From NCBI GenBank assembly GCA_963786445.1, contig CAWAZU010000029.1, forward strand, positions 80,362 to 144,361: 64,000 bases of DNA, read 5' to 3'. A program made the translations under genes and the position numbers. Below, one piece after another: positions 47,540 through 56,710 of the stretch. Within the stretch, counting starts at the first letter, position 1. Each line of letters begins with the position of its first letter. Under the pieces are notes generated by a model. It saw only the letters and a program-made list of their open reading frames with translations, made no database searches and was not told the DNA's origin. The stretch comes from JAFKFJ01 sp963786445. Lineage in GTDB: Bacteria; Pseudomonadota; Alphaproteobacteria; Acetobacterales; Acetobacteraceae.

Positions 47540-47982
47540 GGCCCGCTCACATGGGTCGAGGCGAGCGGATGCCGGACGACCACGCTGAGCGGCAGCGTCC
47601 GCGGCGCCAGCATGATCAGGCCGAGGCCGCCGACCAGGCCGAAATTCTTCAGGAACTCCCAGAAATGCTCAAGCCCCTCGCCTTCCCTGAACCGCCAGAA
47701 ATCGGCAAAGCGCCAGAACTGGTGAAACAGCACCGCGGTGATCACGCAGAACCCCGCCAGGATGAAGGCGGCGAGCCGGTCATGCCATCCCGCGACGATG
47801 CAGACCGGCGCCACGAACTCGACGACGATGGAGACGACCAGCATCGCCGGCTTGAACGGAATGTTGCCGGCCTGCTGCATCGCCGAATTCCAGTTGAGAA
47901 TCTTGTCCAGGCCGCTGAACGGGAACAGCACCACCACGCAGATACGCAGCAGCAGCGGTGCGTAGTCGTTGATCAGCGTCAT
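47506..47982 (-). CDS. DoxX-family membrane protein
   Basis: A 158-residue inner-membrane protein of the DoxX type with four hydrophobic segments: YAPLLLRICVVVLFPFSGLDKILNW, PAMLVVSIVVEFVAPVCIVAGW, LAAFILAGFCVITAVLFHQFW and FGLVGGLGLIMLA. FSGLDKI is the family signature. Such proteins support respiratory or redox modules; the precise role is unknown. ATG 47982 preferred over a GTG-side extension. It is divergent from the cupin-like gene. Confidence 0.87.
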   Translation of the reverse strand: MTLINDYAPLLLRICVVVLFPFSGLDKILNWNSAMQQAGNIPFKPAMLVVSIVVEFVAPVCIVAGWHDRLAAFILAGFCVITAVLFHQFWRFADFWRFREGEGLEHFWEFLKNFGLVGGLGLIMLAPRTLPLSVVVRHPLASTHVSGPQAGSPVVPAP

Positions 47983-48085
47983 TGCTACGGTCCCCACGGG
48001 TCATTCCCTCGGTCTCGAGCTTCACGGAACGGCATGTGCCGGAGGGTTCAACCATGCCCGGCCCCAGTATAGATCGGAGCGCCCA

Positions 48086-48535
48086 ATGAGCGGCAACACG
48101 GCAGCGCGGCCTGAGATTGCCTATTGGCATCTTTGGACGGACGGCGACGGCGTCAGTCACCAAACCCGCTGCGCCCTGACGGAGTTCGAACTGAAGGGCG
48201 TCGGCGGCGCCGCACCGCAATGGAACAACCGGCAGCGCCGGTCGGAAGCGACGGTCGTCTATACCGTGCAACCCGTGGGGTGGGTGGGCGAGTGGCACGA
48301 GAACCCGGCGCTGCAATGGATCGTCGTGCTGTCCGGCCGCTGGTGGATCGAGTCGATGGACGGCACGCGCATCGAACAGGGCCCGGGCGAGTTCTCGCTC
48401 GGCGAGGACCAGGGCTGCCGCCTCATCGACGGCCGCAAAGGCCACCGGTCGGGGACGATCGGCGACCGGCCGGCCGTGCTGATGACGGTGCAGTTGCACG
48501 TTCCGCCGGCTCGCAACCCTTGCCGCTTCACCTAG
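48086..48535 (+). CDS. cupin-like small protein
   Basis: A 149-residue protein with a cupin-like core: GWVGEWHENPALQWIVVLSGRWWIESMDGTRIEQGPGEFSLGEDQG, where WHENP and the later glycine-rich turn match cupin motif positions. It lacks the full two-His-Glu-His metal set, so catalysis is doubtful. It lies between the DoxX gene and the ribosomal operon with its own strand change. Function unknown. Confidence 0.75.
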   Translation: MSGNTAARPEIAYWHLWTDGDGVSHQTRCALTEFELKGVGGAAPQWNNRQRRSEATVVYTVQPVGWVGEWHENPALQWIVVLSGRWWIESMDGTRIEQGPGEFSLGEDQGCRLIDGRKGHRSGTIGDRPAVLMTVQLHVPPARNPCRFT

Positions 48536-48690
48536 ATGGGGCTGCCCCGCTTGCCCCTGCCCCGGTTCCGTGCTTAACCCCGCGCCTTCCCTGCCGGGGG
48601 CGTCGGCCGTCCCCGGCTATGCTCGCGCGCCATCCCGGCGCGGCGGTCCACACCCGGACCCGGGGCAGAGACAAGCCAGAGGGAGCACCC

Positions 48691-49185
48691 ATGCCGCTCT
48701 ACGAATGCGTGGTCATCGCACGCAACGACGTCACCCAGCAGCAGGTCGAGGGCATGGCCGACGCCATCGCCCTCCAGCTCGACACCGACAACGGCGTCGA
48801 ACCCGGCGCCGCGGTCAAGAAGCGCGAATACTGGGGCCTGCGCAGCCTCGCCTACCGGATCAAGAAGAACCGGAAAGGCCACTACCTGCTGCTCGGCCTC
48901 GATGCCAAGTCGGCGCCGCTCGCCGAGATGGAGCGCCAGCTGCGGCTGAACGAGGACGTGCTGCGCTTCCTGACCATCCGCGTCGATGCCATCGAGGAAG
49001 CGCCGAGCGCGATCCTGTCGCGCAAGTCCGACGACCGCGAGCGCGGCTTCCGCGGGCCGAAACCCGCCGGCCGCTTCGATTCCGGCCGCAAGCGCGGCTA
49101 CGACGACCGCGAGGAGTTCCGCGCCCGCGACGAAACCGAGCGCGACAGCGGCTTCCGCGGCCGCGAGCCGGCGCACGAGGAGTAA
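48691..49185 (+). CDS. rpsF: 30S ribosomal protein S6
   Basis: Small-subunit protein of the central domain that pairs with S18. The 164 aa start MPLYECVVIARNDVTQQQVEGMAD, then VKKREYWGLRSLAYRIKKNRKGHYLLL, the conserved core. Beyond residue ~115 is a charged Arg/Asp/Gly-rich tail (RGFRGPKPAGRF) longer than in E. coli, as is common in alphaproteobacteria. GAGGGAGCACCC precedes the ATG. First gene of rpsF-rpsR-rplI. Confidence 0.97.
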   Translation: MPLYECVVIARNDVTQQQVEGMADAIALQLDTDNGVEPGAAVKKREYWGLRSLAYRIKKNRKGHYLLLGLDAKSAPLAEMERQLRLNEDVLRFLTIRVDAIEEAPSAILSRKSDDRERGFRGPKPAGRFDSGRKRGYDDREEFRARDETERDSGFRGREPAHEE

Positions 49186-49191
49186 CCGGCC

Positions 49192-49467
49192 ATGTCCGAC
49201 AGCACCGACATCAACCCCGCCGCCCGCCGCGCCGCCGTCGGCGCCCGCCGGCCGTTCTATCGCCGCCGCAAGTCCTGCCCGTTCTCCGGCCCGAACGCGC
49301 CGAAGATCGACTACAAGGACGTGCGCCTGCTCTCCCGCTTCCTCTCGGAGCGCGGCAAGATCGTGCCGAGCCGCATCACCGCGGTCTCGGCCAAGAAGCA
49401 GCGCGAACTGGCGCAGGCGATCAAGCGCGCGCGCTTCCTCGCCCTGCTGCCCTACATCCTGACCTGA
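49192..49467 (+). CDS. rpsR: 30S ribosomal protein S18
   Basis: Small-subunit protein, 91 aa, with RRPFYRRRKSCPFSGPNAPKIDYKDVRLLSRF and ISER-type SERGKIVPSRITAVSAKKQRELAQAIKRARFLALLPY, the S18 signature. It starts 6 bases after rpsF and ends 16 bases before rplI, a typical operon. Confidence 0.98.
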   Translation: MSDSTDINPAARRAAVGARRPFYRRRKSCPFSGPNAPKIDYKDVRLLSRFLSERGKIVPSRITAVSAKKQRELAQAIKRARFLALLPYILT

Positions 49468-49483
49468 CCGGAGCGCCGCACAC

Positions 49484-50050
49484 ATGGCCGCCGTGGAACT
49501 GATCCTGCTGCAGCGCGTGGAAAAGCTCGGCCAGATGGGCGAGAGGGTGAAGGTCAAGCCGGGCTATGCCCGCAACTACCTGCTGCCGACGCACCGCGCC
49601 ATCCGCGCCAACAAGGAAAACCTCGCCCGCTTCGAGCAGCAGCGCGCGCAGCTGGAGGCGCAGAACCTCAAGCGCCGCGAGGAGGCCGAGCGCGTCGCCG
49701 AGCGCGTCCGCGGCCTGTCGGTCGTCATCATCCGCCAGGCCGGCGAGTCGGGCAGCCTGTACGGCTCGGTGTCGGCGCGCGACATCGCCGACGCGGCGAC
49801 CGCTGCGGGGCTGACCATCACCCGCGCCCAGGTGGTGCTGGAGCACCCGATCAAGACGCTGGGGCTGCGCCACGTGCGGGTCGCGCTGCACCCGGAGGTG
49901 GCGATCCCGGTCGGCGTCAACGTCGCCCGCAGCCCCGAGGAGGCGGAAAAGCAGGCGCGCGGCGAAGCGGTCGCAGCGCCCGAGGAAGCCGAGCCGGAAC
50001 TGACCGGCGAGGCGCTGTTCGAGGGCGACCTGCCGCTGCCGACCGCCTGA
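49484..50050 (+). CDS. rplI: 50S ribosomal protein L9
   Basis: Large-subunit protein, 188 aa. N-domain VELILLQRVEKLGQMGERVKVKPGYARNYLLPTHRAI, a long linker helix (RFEQQRAQLEAQNLKRREEAERVAERV, charged throughout) and the C-domain with GSLYGSVSARDIADAA and LGLRHVRVALHPEV. It has an acidic tail. The customary dnaB does not follow; a cfa gene is next. Confidence 0.97.
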   Translation: MAAVELILLQRVEKLGQMGERVKVKPGYARNYLLPTHRAIRANKENLARFEQQRAQLEAQNLKRREEAERVAERVRGLSVVIIRQAGESGSLYGSVSARDIADAATAAGLTITRAQVVLEHPIKTLGLRHVRVALHPEVAIPVGVNVARSPEEAEKQARGEAVAAPEEAEPELTGEALFEGDLPLPTA

Positions 50051-50059
50051 CCGCCCCCC

Positions 50060-50082
50060 GCCGGCGCACAAGCGGCGCCGGC
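50060..50082 (+). terminator. hairpin at the end of rpsF-rpsR-rplI
   Basis: GCCGGCGC at 50060-50067 pairs perfectly with GCGCCGGC at 50075-50082, 7-base loop, ten bases after the rplI stop. It fits the end of the ribosomal operon, though no T-run follows. Confidence 0.5.
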
Positions 50083-50163
50083 CGGGACGGGACGGCTTGA
50101 TCCGACTTGGCACCCGATCCAATAATCCGCCCGGCACGTCAAGGCGACGGCACGGAGGGACGG

Positions 50164-51409
50164 ATGCGGGTGGTGCTCGACCAGATACTCAAGCGGTTCA
50201 TCGTCCTCGGCCGGCTCACCGTGCGCTGGCCCGACGGTTCCAACAGCACCTATGGCGGTACGTCGGGGCCGGAGGCGGTGATCGAGCTGCGCGATGCAGG
50301 CACGGTCGCGCGGCTGGCGCTCAACCCCTCGCTCGCCGTCGGCGAGGCCTACATGGCCGGCGGGCTGGTGCCGGTGGATTGCCCGATCTACGACGTGCTT
50401 GACGTGCTGATCGCCAGTCTGATGGCGGAGAAGTCGGGCAAGGCGATCGTGCGGGCGCGCGACGCCCTGCGGCTGGTGACGCGCCGCATCGCCCAGTTCA
50501 ACCCGGCCGGCCGCGCGCGGCGCAACGTCGCGCACCACTACGATCTGAACGGCAGGCTCTACAGCCTGTTCCTCGACCGCGACCGGCAGTATTCCTGCGC
50601 CTACTTCCCGCGCGGCGACGAGACGATCGACGAGGCGCAGATCGCCAAGAAGCGCCACATCGCCGCCAAGCTGCAGGCTCGACCGCCCGGACCTGTCGGT
50701 GCTCGACATCGGCTGCGGCTGGGGCGGCCTGGCGCTGACGCTGGCGCGCGACTGGGGCGCGCGCGTCACCGGCATCACGCTCTCGACCGAACAGCTTGCC
50801 GAGGCGCAGGCGCGCGCCAAGGCCGAGGGGCTGGAGGACCGCGTTACGTTCGAGCTGATGGACTACCGCGCGATGCACCGCAGCTTCGACCGCATCGTCT
50901 CGGTCGGCATGTTCGAGCATGTCGGCGTCGGCTATTACCGGCGGTTTTTCGACACGGTGAAGCGCTGCCTCGCGCCGGACGGCGTGGCGCTGCTGCACGC
51001 CATCGGGCGCAGCGACCGGCCCGGCTCGACCAACGCCTGGATCGCGAAATACATCTTTCCCGGCGGCTACTGCCCGGCGCTGTCGGAGGTGTTCCCGCCG
51101 ATCGAGAAGGCGGGGCTGATCGCGACCGACATGGAAGTCCTGCGGCTGCACTATGCCGAGACGCTGCGCCACTGGCGCCGCCGCTTCGCCGCCAACCGCG
51201 ACGCCATCGCCGGCATCTACGACGAGCGGTTCTGCCGCATGTTCGAGTTCTACCTCGCCGGCGCCGAGCTGTCGTTCCGGCGCGAGCACATGATGGTGTT
51301 CCAGATCCAGCTGACGCGCGACCAGACGGCCGTGCCGCTGACCCGCGACTACATCACCGACGCCGAGCGGGCCGCGGCGGCGAAGGCGCGGGTGAGCGCC
51401 GCCGATTGA
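50164..51409 (+). CDS. cfa: cyclopropane-fatty-acyl-phospholipid synthase, one frameshift
   Basis: SAM-dependent enzyme adding a methylene bridge to unsaturated acyl chains of membrane phospholipids. N-domain ILKRFIVLGRLTVRWPDGS; then NVAHHYDLNGRLYSLFLDRDRQYSCAYF. In the next frame are the SAM site VLDIGCGWGGLALTLA, ITLSTEQLAEAQ, VSVGMFEHVG and FPGGYCPALSEV. The frame shifts at about 50677 (CTGCAGGCTCG); dropping one base gives KLQLDRPDLSVLDIG and 414 aa. The C-terminal 140 bases are repeated at 52221-52360. Confidence 0.9.
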
Positions 51410-51480
51410 CCAGGGAAGGACCGATGATCGCAGGACGTTCCTGATATGGAACGAGATGGACGCGCCTCCGCTTTGCCCGC

Positions 51481-52059
51481 TCAGGCCGGCAAGGGCGGGG
51501 GCCATGCCGGCGGGAGGTAGCGCGGCGCAGGCGGCCCGGTGGGGGGTGCGCCGGCAGGCGGCGCAAGACCGGAAGAGGCCGGTCGCGGAGGGGCGGGCGC
51601 GCGCGGGCGCGGCGACGGCGTGAGCGGCCCGGGCGGCGGACGGATTTTCAGCATCCGGCAGAGCGGGCCCAGGATGCGGCGCATCTGCGGGGCGGCGGCG
51701 GCGATCAGCGCCGCCATTTCCGGGTCGGCCAGCAGGTGCTGCAACTGCGCGCCGCTGGCCGCGGCCTCCGGCACCAGCCGCACCAGCCAGGCAACACCCC
51801 GCGGCAGCCTCGGCCTGGGCGCCGGCGGGCGGGGCGCGGCGCGATGGCGGCGGCGCGCGGCCGGGGCGGCAAGCCGGCCGTCGCGGATGCGGCCGGCAAG
51901 CAGGGCGAAGCGGGCGGCGATCCGGCGCAGCCGCGACCAGATGAGGACGATCAGCGGCCCGGCCAGCCCCCGCCCGCTGCGCGCAGCGACGGCGCGGCAC
52001 AGCCCGTCGATCAGGCGGGCGAACCGCTCGGCTGGGGGGTGAGGCGCGGGGGTGAACAC
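51481..52059 (-). CDS. hypothetical helical Arg/Ala/Pro-rich protein
   Basis: About 192 aa from GTG 52059: PPAERFARLIDGLCRAVAAR, GPLIVLIWSRLRRIAARFALLAGRI, LPRGVAWLVRLVPEAAASGAQLQHLLADPEMAALIAAAAPQMRRILGPLCRMLKI, then a Pro-rich tail. The core looks alpha-helical and amphipathic. It resembles a hypothetical protein I associate with Acetobacteraceae genomes, but that is memory, not a search. It lies between cfa and the duplicated cfa end. Function unknown. Confidence 0.6.
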   Translation of the reverse strand: MFTPAPHPPAERFARLIDGLCRAVAARSGRGLAGPLIVLIWSRLRRIAARFALLAGRIRDGRLAAPAARRRHRAAPRPPAPRPRLPRGVAWLVRLVPEAAASGAQLQHLLADPEMAALIAAAAPQMRRILGPLCRMLKIRPPPGPLTPSPRPRAPAPPRPASSGLAPPAGAPPTGPPAPRYLPPAWPPPLPA

Positions 52060-52500
52060 GAACGCAACAGGAACACGACGGCGCCCACCTGGGCAAGCGC
52101 CATCTTTGCGGGGAGACGCTCCGGAAATGCCGGCCTCTTGCGGCAGAAGACGATGGCTTGCGAGCCCCTTATGGGCGAAACGTGTGGCGGCGCATGGCGC
52201 TGCGCCTATGCGCCCGCTCGCTACCTCGCCGGCGCCGCCCTGTCGGTCCGCCGCGAACACATGATGGTGTTCCAGATCCAGCTGACGCGCGGCCAGACGG
52301 CCGTGCCGCTGACCCGCGACTACGTCACGGACGCCGAGCGCGCCGCGGCGGCGAAGGCGCCGCCAACCATCCGAGGCCCATTGGCGGCCCCCGGCGAGAT
52401 ACCTGTTCCAAATTCGCCAGGGGTACGTGATGCTGGCCCTTCACCGGCCCGTGAAGCGGAAGGTCTTGGCTGGAAATATCGGGTAAGGAGGCTTCGCCGG
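52060..52500. other. intergenic region with a cfa 3' fragment
   Basis: This 441-base stretch holds the duplicated cfa end (52221-52360) and then about 140 bases leading to the AAGGAGG ribosome site of the methyltransferase gene. The plus-strand frame is open from the fragment into that gene. Base composition falls from very GC-rich to moderate after about 52370, marking a likely junction. Confidence 0.6.
52221..52360 (+). pseudogene. remnant of a second cfa gene (C-terminal ~46 codons)
   Basis: Bases 52221-52360 match 51250-51389, the 3' end of cfa, with about nine differences counted by eye (roughly 94% identity). It encodes YLAGAALSVRREHMMVFQIQ and TRDYVTDAERAAAAKA. Several differences are silent, so it looks like the tail of a diverged paralogue, not a fresh copy. 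The rest of the gene is absent; upstream lies the hypothetical gene on the other strand. Confidence 0.7.
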
Positions 52501-53607
52501 ATGCTAAGCTACGAAGCACGAGTCAGCCGTGAACTGGAGAGTTATCGCGAGGAGCGACCCGAACTCGGCCTTCCGCCAATCTTCACTTATTGGGCTGTTC
52601 GACACCTCTCGCCTCGTCTGCTCAAGGTCATGGAGGTGCAGACAATCCCGGAGTTCTTTGCGAAGTATATGATCGGCTGCCTGCAGCGGACCGGTTCACG
52701 GCACGTGGCCAGCATAGGATGCGGGGACTGCGAAACGGAAATCGAGATTGTCAAATATTTTCGGGAGCACGGTGCAAACGACTTTGAATTTTACTGCTAC
52801 GATATTTCCAACTTTGTAATTGGGCGAGCGAAGGCAAAAGTCGCAGGCGAGAACCTCGATCAGCATTTTCGGTTTATCGTCCAGGATCTGAATTCGTGGA
52901 AGCCGGACATGGCCTTCGCCGCTGTGATGGCAAACCACTCTCTGCATCATATGCTCAACCTCGAGCACATTTTTGATACCGTAAAGACAAGCCTGGACGC
53001 GGATGGTCTTTTCGTCGTAGCGGACATGATCGGGCGTAACGGGCACATGAGGTGGCCGGAGGCCCTCGAATTAATCAACGCGATCTGGCGTTTCTGTCCG
53101 GATACTTACAAGTACAATCATCTTCTGCATCGTTCGGAGGAGGTCTACGAAAACTGGGACTGCTCGAAGGATGGCTTCGAGGGAATCCGCGCGCAGGATA
53201 TCCTGCCGGCCCTGGTCGAACGGTTCCACTTCCAGCGCTTTCTCGGGTTCGGAAACCTGCCTGATATCTTCATCGAACGGACGTTCGGGCCGAACCTCGA
53301 CCCCAGCAATCTCAAGGACGCCGCATTCATTGACTTCCTCGAACTGCTCAACCGACAGATGATCACTGCAGGTGTGCTTAAGCCGACGCAGATGTTCGCA
53401 ATCATGGGGAAGCAGCCCACGCACACGATTTGCGACCACGGCTGGTCGCCACAATTCTGCATCCGGCCGACGGATCAGAGTATTGCACCCGTACGCGATT
53501 CGGCTCCCGCCCCAGCCGCGAGCGAACCGCCGCCGCGAATTTCGTCGCTCCGCCAGCTTGGCGACCGCGCGCGACGGCTGTTACGGGTCCTTCGTGCAAA
53601 TCATTAA
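52501..53607 (+). CDS. SAM-dependent methyltransferase-like protein, lower GC
   Basis: A 368-residue protein with a class I methyltransferase core: HVASIGCGDCETEIEIVKYF (SAM loop, residues ~67-85), FEFYCYDISNFVIGRAKA and FAAVMANHSLHHMLNLEHIFDTVK, LDADGLFVVADMIGRNG. The sequence is clearly less GC-rich and uses AT-ending codons, unlike everything around, suggesting recent transfer. AAGGAGG sits before ATG 52501. The last ~60 residues are Pro/Arg-rich and GC-rich again. Substrate unknown; similar proteins occur in surface-polysaccharide clusters. Confidence 0.8.
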   Translation: MLSYEARVSRELESYREERPELGLPPIFTYWAVRHLSPRLLKVMEVQTIPEFFAKYMIGCLQRTGSRHVASIGCGDCETEIEIVKYFREHGANDFEFYCYDISNFVIGRAKAKVAGENLDQHFRFIVQDLNSWKPDMAFAAVMANHSLHHMLNLEHIFDTVKTSLDADGLFVVADMIGRNGHMRWPEALELINAIWRFCPDTYKYNHLLHRSEEVYENWDCSKDGFEGIRAQDILPALVERFHFQRFLGFGNLPDIFIERTFGPNLDPSNLKDAAFIDFLELLNRQMITAGVLKPTQMFAIMGKQPTHTICDHGWSPQFCIRPTDQSIAPVRDSAPAPAASEPPPRISSLRQLGDRARRLLRVLRANH

Positions 53608-53618
53608 AGCAACTTGCC

Positions 53619-54788
53619 TTACTTAACCGCTTCCAGCACGGAAACGTAGTTCGCCACCGCCGCGCCGCCCATGTTGAACACGCCGGCGATCTCGGCGCGC
53701 GGCAGTTGCATCTCGCCGGCCTGCCCCGTCAGCTGCATCGCCGCCAGCGCATGCATCGACACGCCCGTTGCCCCGATCGGGTGGCCTTTCGACTTCAGCC
53801 CGCCCGAGGGGTTCACCGGCAGCCTTCCGTCCTTCTGCGTCCAGCCCTCCAGCGCCGCCCTCGCCCCCTGCCCCGCCGGCACCAGCCCCATCGCCTCGTA
53901 TTCGATCAGCTCGGCGATGGTGAAGCAGTCGTGCGTCTCGACGAACGAAAGATCGTCCAGCGCCAGGCCCGACGCCGCCAGCGCGCGCCGCCATGCCTCC
54001 GCCGCGCCCGCGAAGGCGATCGGGTCGCGGCGCGAGAGGGGCAGAAAATCGTTCACCTGCACCGCGGCGCGGAACCGCACCGCCTTGCCCAGCGCGCCCG
54101 CCGTGTCCTCGTCGGCCAGCACCAGCGCCGCCGCCCCGTCGCTGACCAGCGAGCAGTCGGTGCGCTTGAGCGGACGCGCCACGAACGGGTTCTTCTCGCT
54201 CTCGGCACGGCAGAACGCGAAGCCGAGGTCCTTGCGCATCTGCGCATACGGATTCGCCACCCCGTTGCGGTGGTTCTTCGCCGCGATCGCCGCCAGCGCG
54301 TCGGACTGGTCGCCGTGGCGCTGGAAATAAAGCTCGGCAATGCGCCCGAACACGCCGGCGAACCCCGCCGGGATTTTTCCTTCCTCGCGCCGGTAGCTGG
54401 CAGCAAGCAGAATATCGCCGACCTGCTCGCCGGGGGTCGCGGTCATCTTCTCCGCCCCGACCACGAGCGCGAACCGGCCACGGCCCGCCGCCAGCCAGTC
54501 CCGCGCGCCATGCACCGCCGCCGAGCCGGTGGCACAGGCGTTTTCCACCCGCGTGCTCGGGGTGAAGCGCAGCTCCGGCAGGCTTTGCAGCACCAGTGAC
54601 GACGGAAAATCCTGCTTGGAAAATCCGTTGTTGAAGTGGCCGACGAAGATGGCGCCGATCTCGGCAGGCGCGATGCCAGCGTCCTCGATCGCGGCGCGGG
54701 CGACGCGGCCGATCAGCGCCTCGGCATCCGGCTCCTCCAGCTTGCCAAACTTGGTGTGGGACCAGCCGACGATGCAGGCCTCGGACAT
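53619..54788 (-). CDS. thiolase-superfamily acyltransferase
   Basis: Thiolase-fold protein, 389 aa, of the acetyl-CoA acetyltransferase/SCP-x-like group. It starts MSEACIVGWSHTKFGKLEEPD. The nucleophile-type cysteine is in VENACATGSAAVHGA (about residue 85); the C-terminal part has ETHDCFTIAELIEYEAMGL and NPSGGLKSKGHPIGATG with the conserved His. The second Cys of biosynthetic thiolases is replaced by the IAGVFNMGGAA ending, so it may not be a classical thiolase. Divergent from the ClC gene. Confidence 0.87.
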   Translation of the reverse strand: MSEACIVGWSHTKFGKLEEPDAEALIGRVARAAIEDAGIAPAEIGAIFVGHFNNGFSKQDFPSSLVLQSLPELRFTPSTRVENACATGSAAVHGARDWLAAGRGRFALVVGAEKMTATPGEQVGDILLAASYRREEGKIPAGFAGVFGRIAELYFQRHGDQSDALAAIAAKNHRNGVANPYAQMRKDLGFAFCRAESEKNPFVARPLKRTDCSLVSDGAAALVLADEDTAGALGKAVRFRAAVQVNDFLPLSRRDPIAFAGAAEAWRRALAASGLALDDLSFVETHDCFTIAELIEYEAMGLVPAGQGARAALEGWTQKDGRLPVNPSGGLKSKGHPIGATGVSMHALAAMQLTGQAGEMQLPRAEIAGVFNMGGAAVANYVSVLEAVK

Positions 54789-54850
54789 CCTGCGCACTCC
54801 CGCGATGATGGGGGTTTGCATGTGGGGCCGGCTGAGGCAGGCTGCCAGCC

Positions 54851-56710
54851 ATGAGCCAGACCGTCCGCGCCGCCGCCGAGCCGAAAGTCGCCACCGCCAC
54901 GCACCCCCCGCCGCAGCCGCCCGCCGCCCAGCCCGAGGAACCGCCGCGGCTCGGCCTGCTGCGCCTGTGCGCGCTGGCGCTCGGCGTCGGCATCGTCGGG
55001 GGCTTCGGTGCGGTGGTGTTCCGCGACCTGATCGGGCTGGTCCACAACGTGCTGTTCACCGGCCGCTTCGCCCTCGCCTACGATTCCAGCCGGTTCACGC
55101 CGCTGCCGCCCTGGGGCGCCTTCGTCATCCTGGTGCCGGTGATCGGCGGGGTGGGCGTCACCTGGCTGGTCACCACGTTTGCCCCCGAAGCGAAGGGCCA
55201 CGGCGTGCCGGAGGTGATGGACGCCATCTACTACCAGCGCGGCGTCATCCGCCCGGTGGTGGCGGTGATCAAATCGCTCGCTTCGGCGCTGTCGATCGGC
55301 AGCGGTGCTGCGGTGGGGCGCGAGGGGCCGATCATCCAGATCGGCTCGGCGTTCGGCTCCACGCTCGGGCAGATGATAAGAATGCCGGCGGGCGAGCGCA
55401 TCACGCTGGTCGCCGCCGGCGCCGGCGCGGGCATCGCCGCCACCTTCAACACCCCGATCGGCGGCGTGCTGTTCGCGACCGAGCTGATGCTGCCGGAGAT
55501 CAGCGCCAACACGTTCATGCCGGTCGCCATCGCCACCGGCACCGCGACGCTGATCGGCCGCATCTTCTTCGGCTTCGAACCGGCGTTCTCGGTGCCCTCC
55601 GACCTCGCCGTGATGCCGCGGACGGCCGGTGCCGGCATCGTGCTGCTGGTGCTCTACACGCTGCTCGGCGCGCTGATCGGCGTCGCCGCCACGCTGTTCA
55701 TCCGCGGCCTGCACTGGGCCGAGGACGCGTTCGACTTGATCCGCGGCAATTATGTGCGCCACATGCTCGGCATGCTGCTGGTCGGCCTCGGCATGTATGC
55801 GCTGCTGCGCTTCGGCGGGCACTACTATGTCGAGGGCGTCGGCTACGCGACCATCCAGGCGACGCTGAACGGCCAGCTCGTCTTGCCGGGGTTCCTGGTG
55901 CTGCTGTTCGCCGCCAAGCTGATGGCAACCAATGTCAGCCTCGGCTCCGGCTCTTCGGGCGGGATTTTCTCGCCCTCGCTGTTCATGGGCGCCACGCTGG
56001 GGGCGGCGTTCGCCGGCGTGGTCGGCCACGCGCTGCCGGGGCTGGCGATCAGCCCGGCCGCGTTCGCGATGATCGGCATGGGCGCCATGGTCGGCAGCGG
56101 CACCGGGGCGGCGATGACCGCGGTGACGATGATCTTCGAGATGACGCGCGACTACGACATCGTGCTGCCGCTGATCCTGGCCGTCGCGGTGGCGCTCGGC
56201 GTGCGGCGGCGGCTGTCGCGGGAGAACATCTACACGCTGAAACTGGTGCGGCGGGGCCACGCGATTCCGAAGGCGCTGCACGCCAACATGTTTTTGGTGC
56301 GCAAGGCGGCCGACGTGATGGACCGCGACGTGCTGGTGCTGGACGAGGCCACCACTTTCGCCGCGTTCCTGGAGATGGCGGCGGCGGCGGGCGGGTTGCG
56401 GCATGTGGTGGTGACGCGCGAGGGCAACATTCTCGGCGCGCTGCGCGTCAACACCGATTTGCGCCGCGCCATCGGGGCGGCGGGCAGCGACGTGCGGCTG
56501 GGCGAACTGGTGGGCGGCCGGCTCGCGACGGTGCCGGACACGATGGCCATGTTCGACGTGATCGTGCTGATGTGGCGCAGCGGCGCGAGCATGGCGGTGG
56601 TGGTCGGACCGGAGCCGGACGGTGGCCGGCGGCAGGTGGTCGGCATCATCACCAAGGAACACGTCGCCGACGCGGTGGCGGCGAGCATACGGATGTATCT
56701 GCCGGGGTGA
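54851..56710 (+). CDS. ClC-family chloride channel/transporter with CBS domains
   Basis: Inner-membrane ClC protein, 619 aa. Many hydrophobic helices from residue 35 (LLRLCALALGVGIVGGFGAVVF). The selectivity motifs are GSGAAVGREGPIIQIGS with the gating Glu (about residue 155) and GSGSSGGIFSPSLFMGATLG. The C-terminal ~140 residues form a CBS pair (VRKAADVMDRDVLVL and VGELVGG-like VRLGELVGGRLATV) for nucleotide-dependent regulation. Role in anion or acid balance is inferred. Confidence 0.92.
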   Translation: MSQTVRAAAEPKVATATHPPPQPPAAQPEEPPRLGLLRLCALALGVGIVGGFGAVVFRDLIGLVHNVLFTGRFALAYDSSRFTPLPPWGAFVILVPVIGGVGVTWLVTTFAPEAKGHGVPEVMDAIYYQRGVIRPVVAVIKSLASALSIGSGAAVGREGPIIQIGSAFGSTLGQMIRMPAGERITLVAAGAGAGIAATFNTPIGGVLFATELMLPEISANTFMPVAIATGTATLIGRIFFGFEPAFSVPSDLAVMPRTAGAGIVLLVLYTLLGALIGVAATLFIRGLHWAEDAFDLIRGNYVRHMLGMLLVGLGMYALLRFGGHYYVEGVGYATIQATLNGQLVLPGFLVLLFAAKLMATNVSLGSGSSGGIFSPSLFMGATLGAAFAGVVGHALPGLAISPAAFAMIGMGAMVGSGTGAAMTAVTMIFEMTRDYDIVLPLILAVAVALGVRRRLSRENIYTLKLVRRGHAIPKALHANMFLVRKAADVMDRDVLVLDEATTFAAFLEMAAAAGGLRHVVVTREGNILGALRVNTDLRRAIGAAGSDVRLGELVGGRLATVPDTMAMFDVIVLMWRSGASMAVVVGPEPDGGRRQVVGIITKEHVADAVAASIRMYLPG

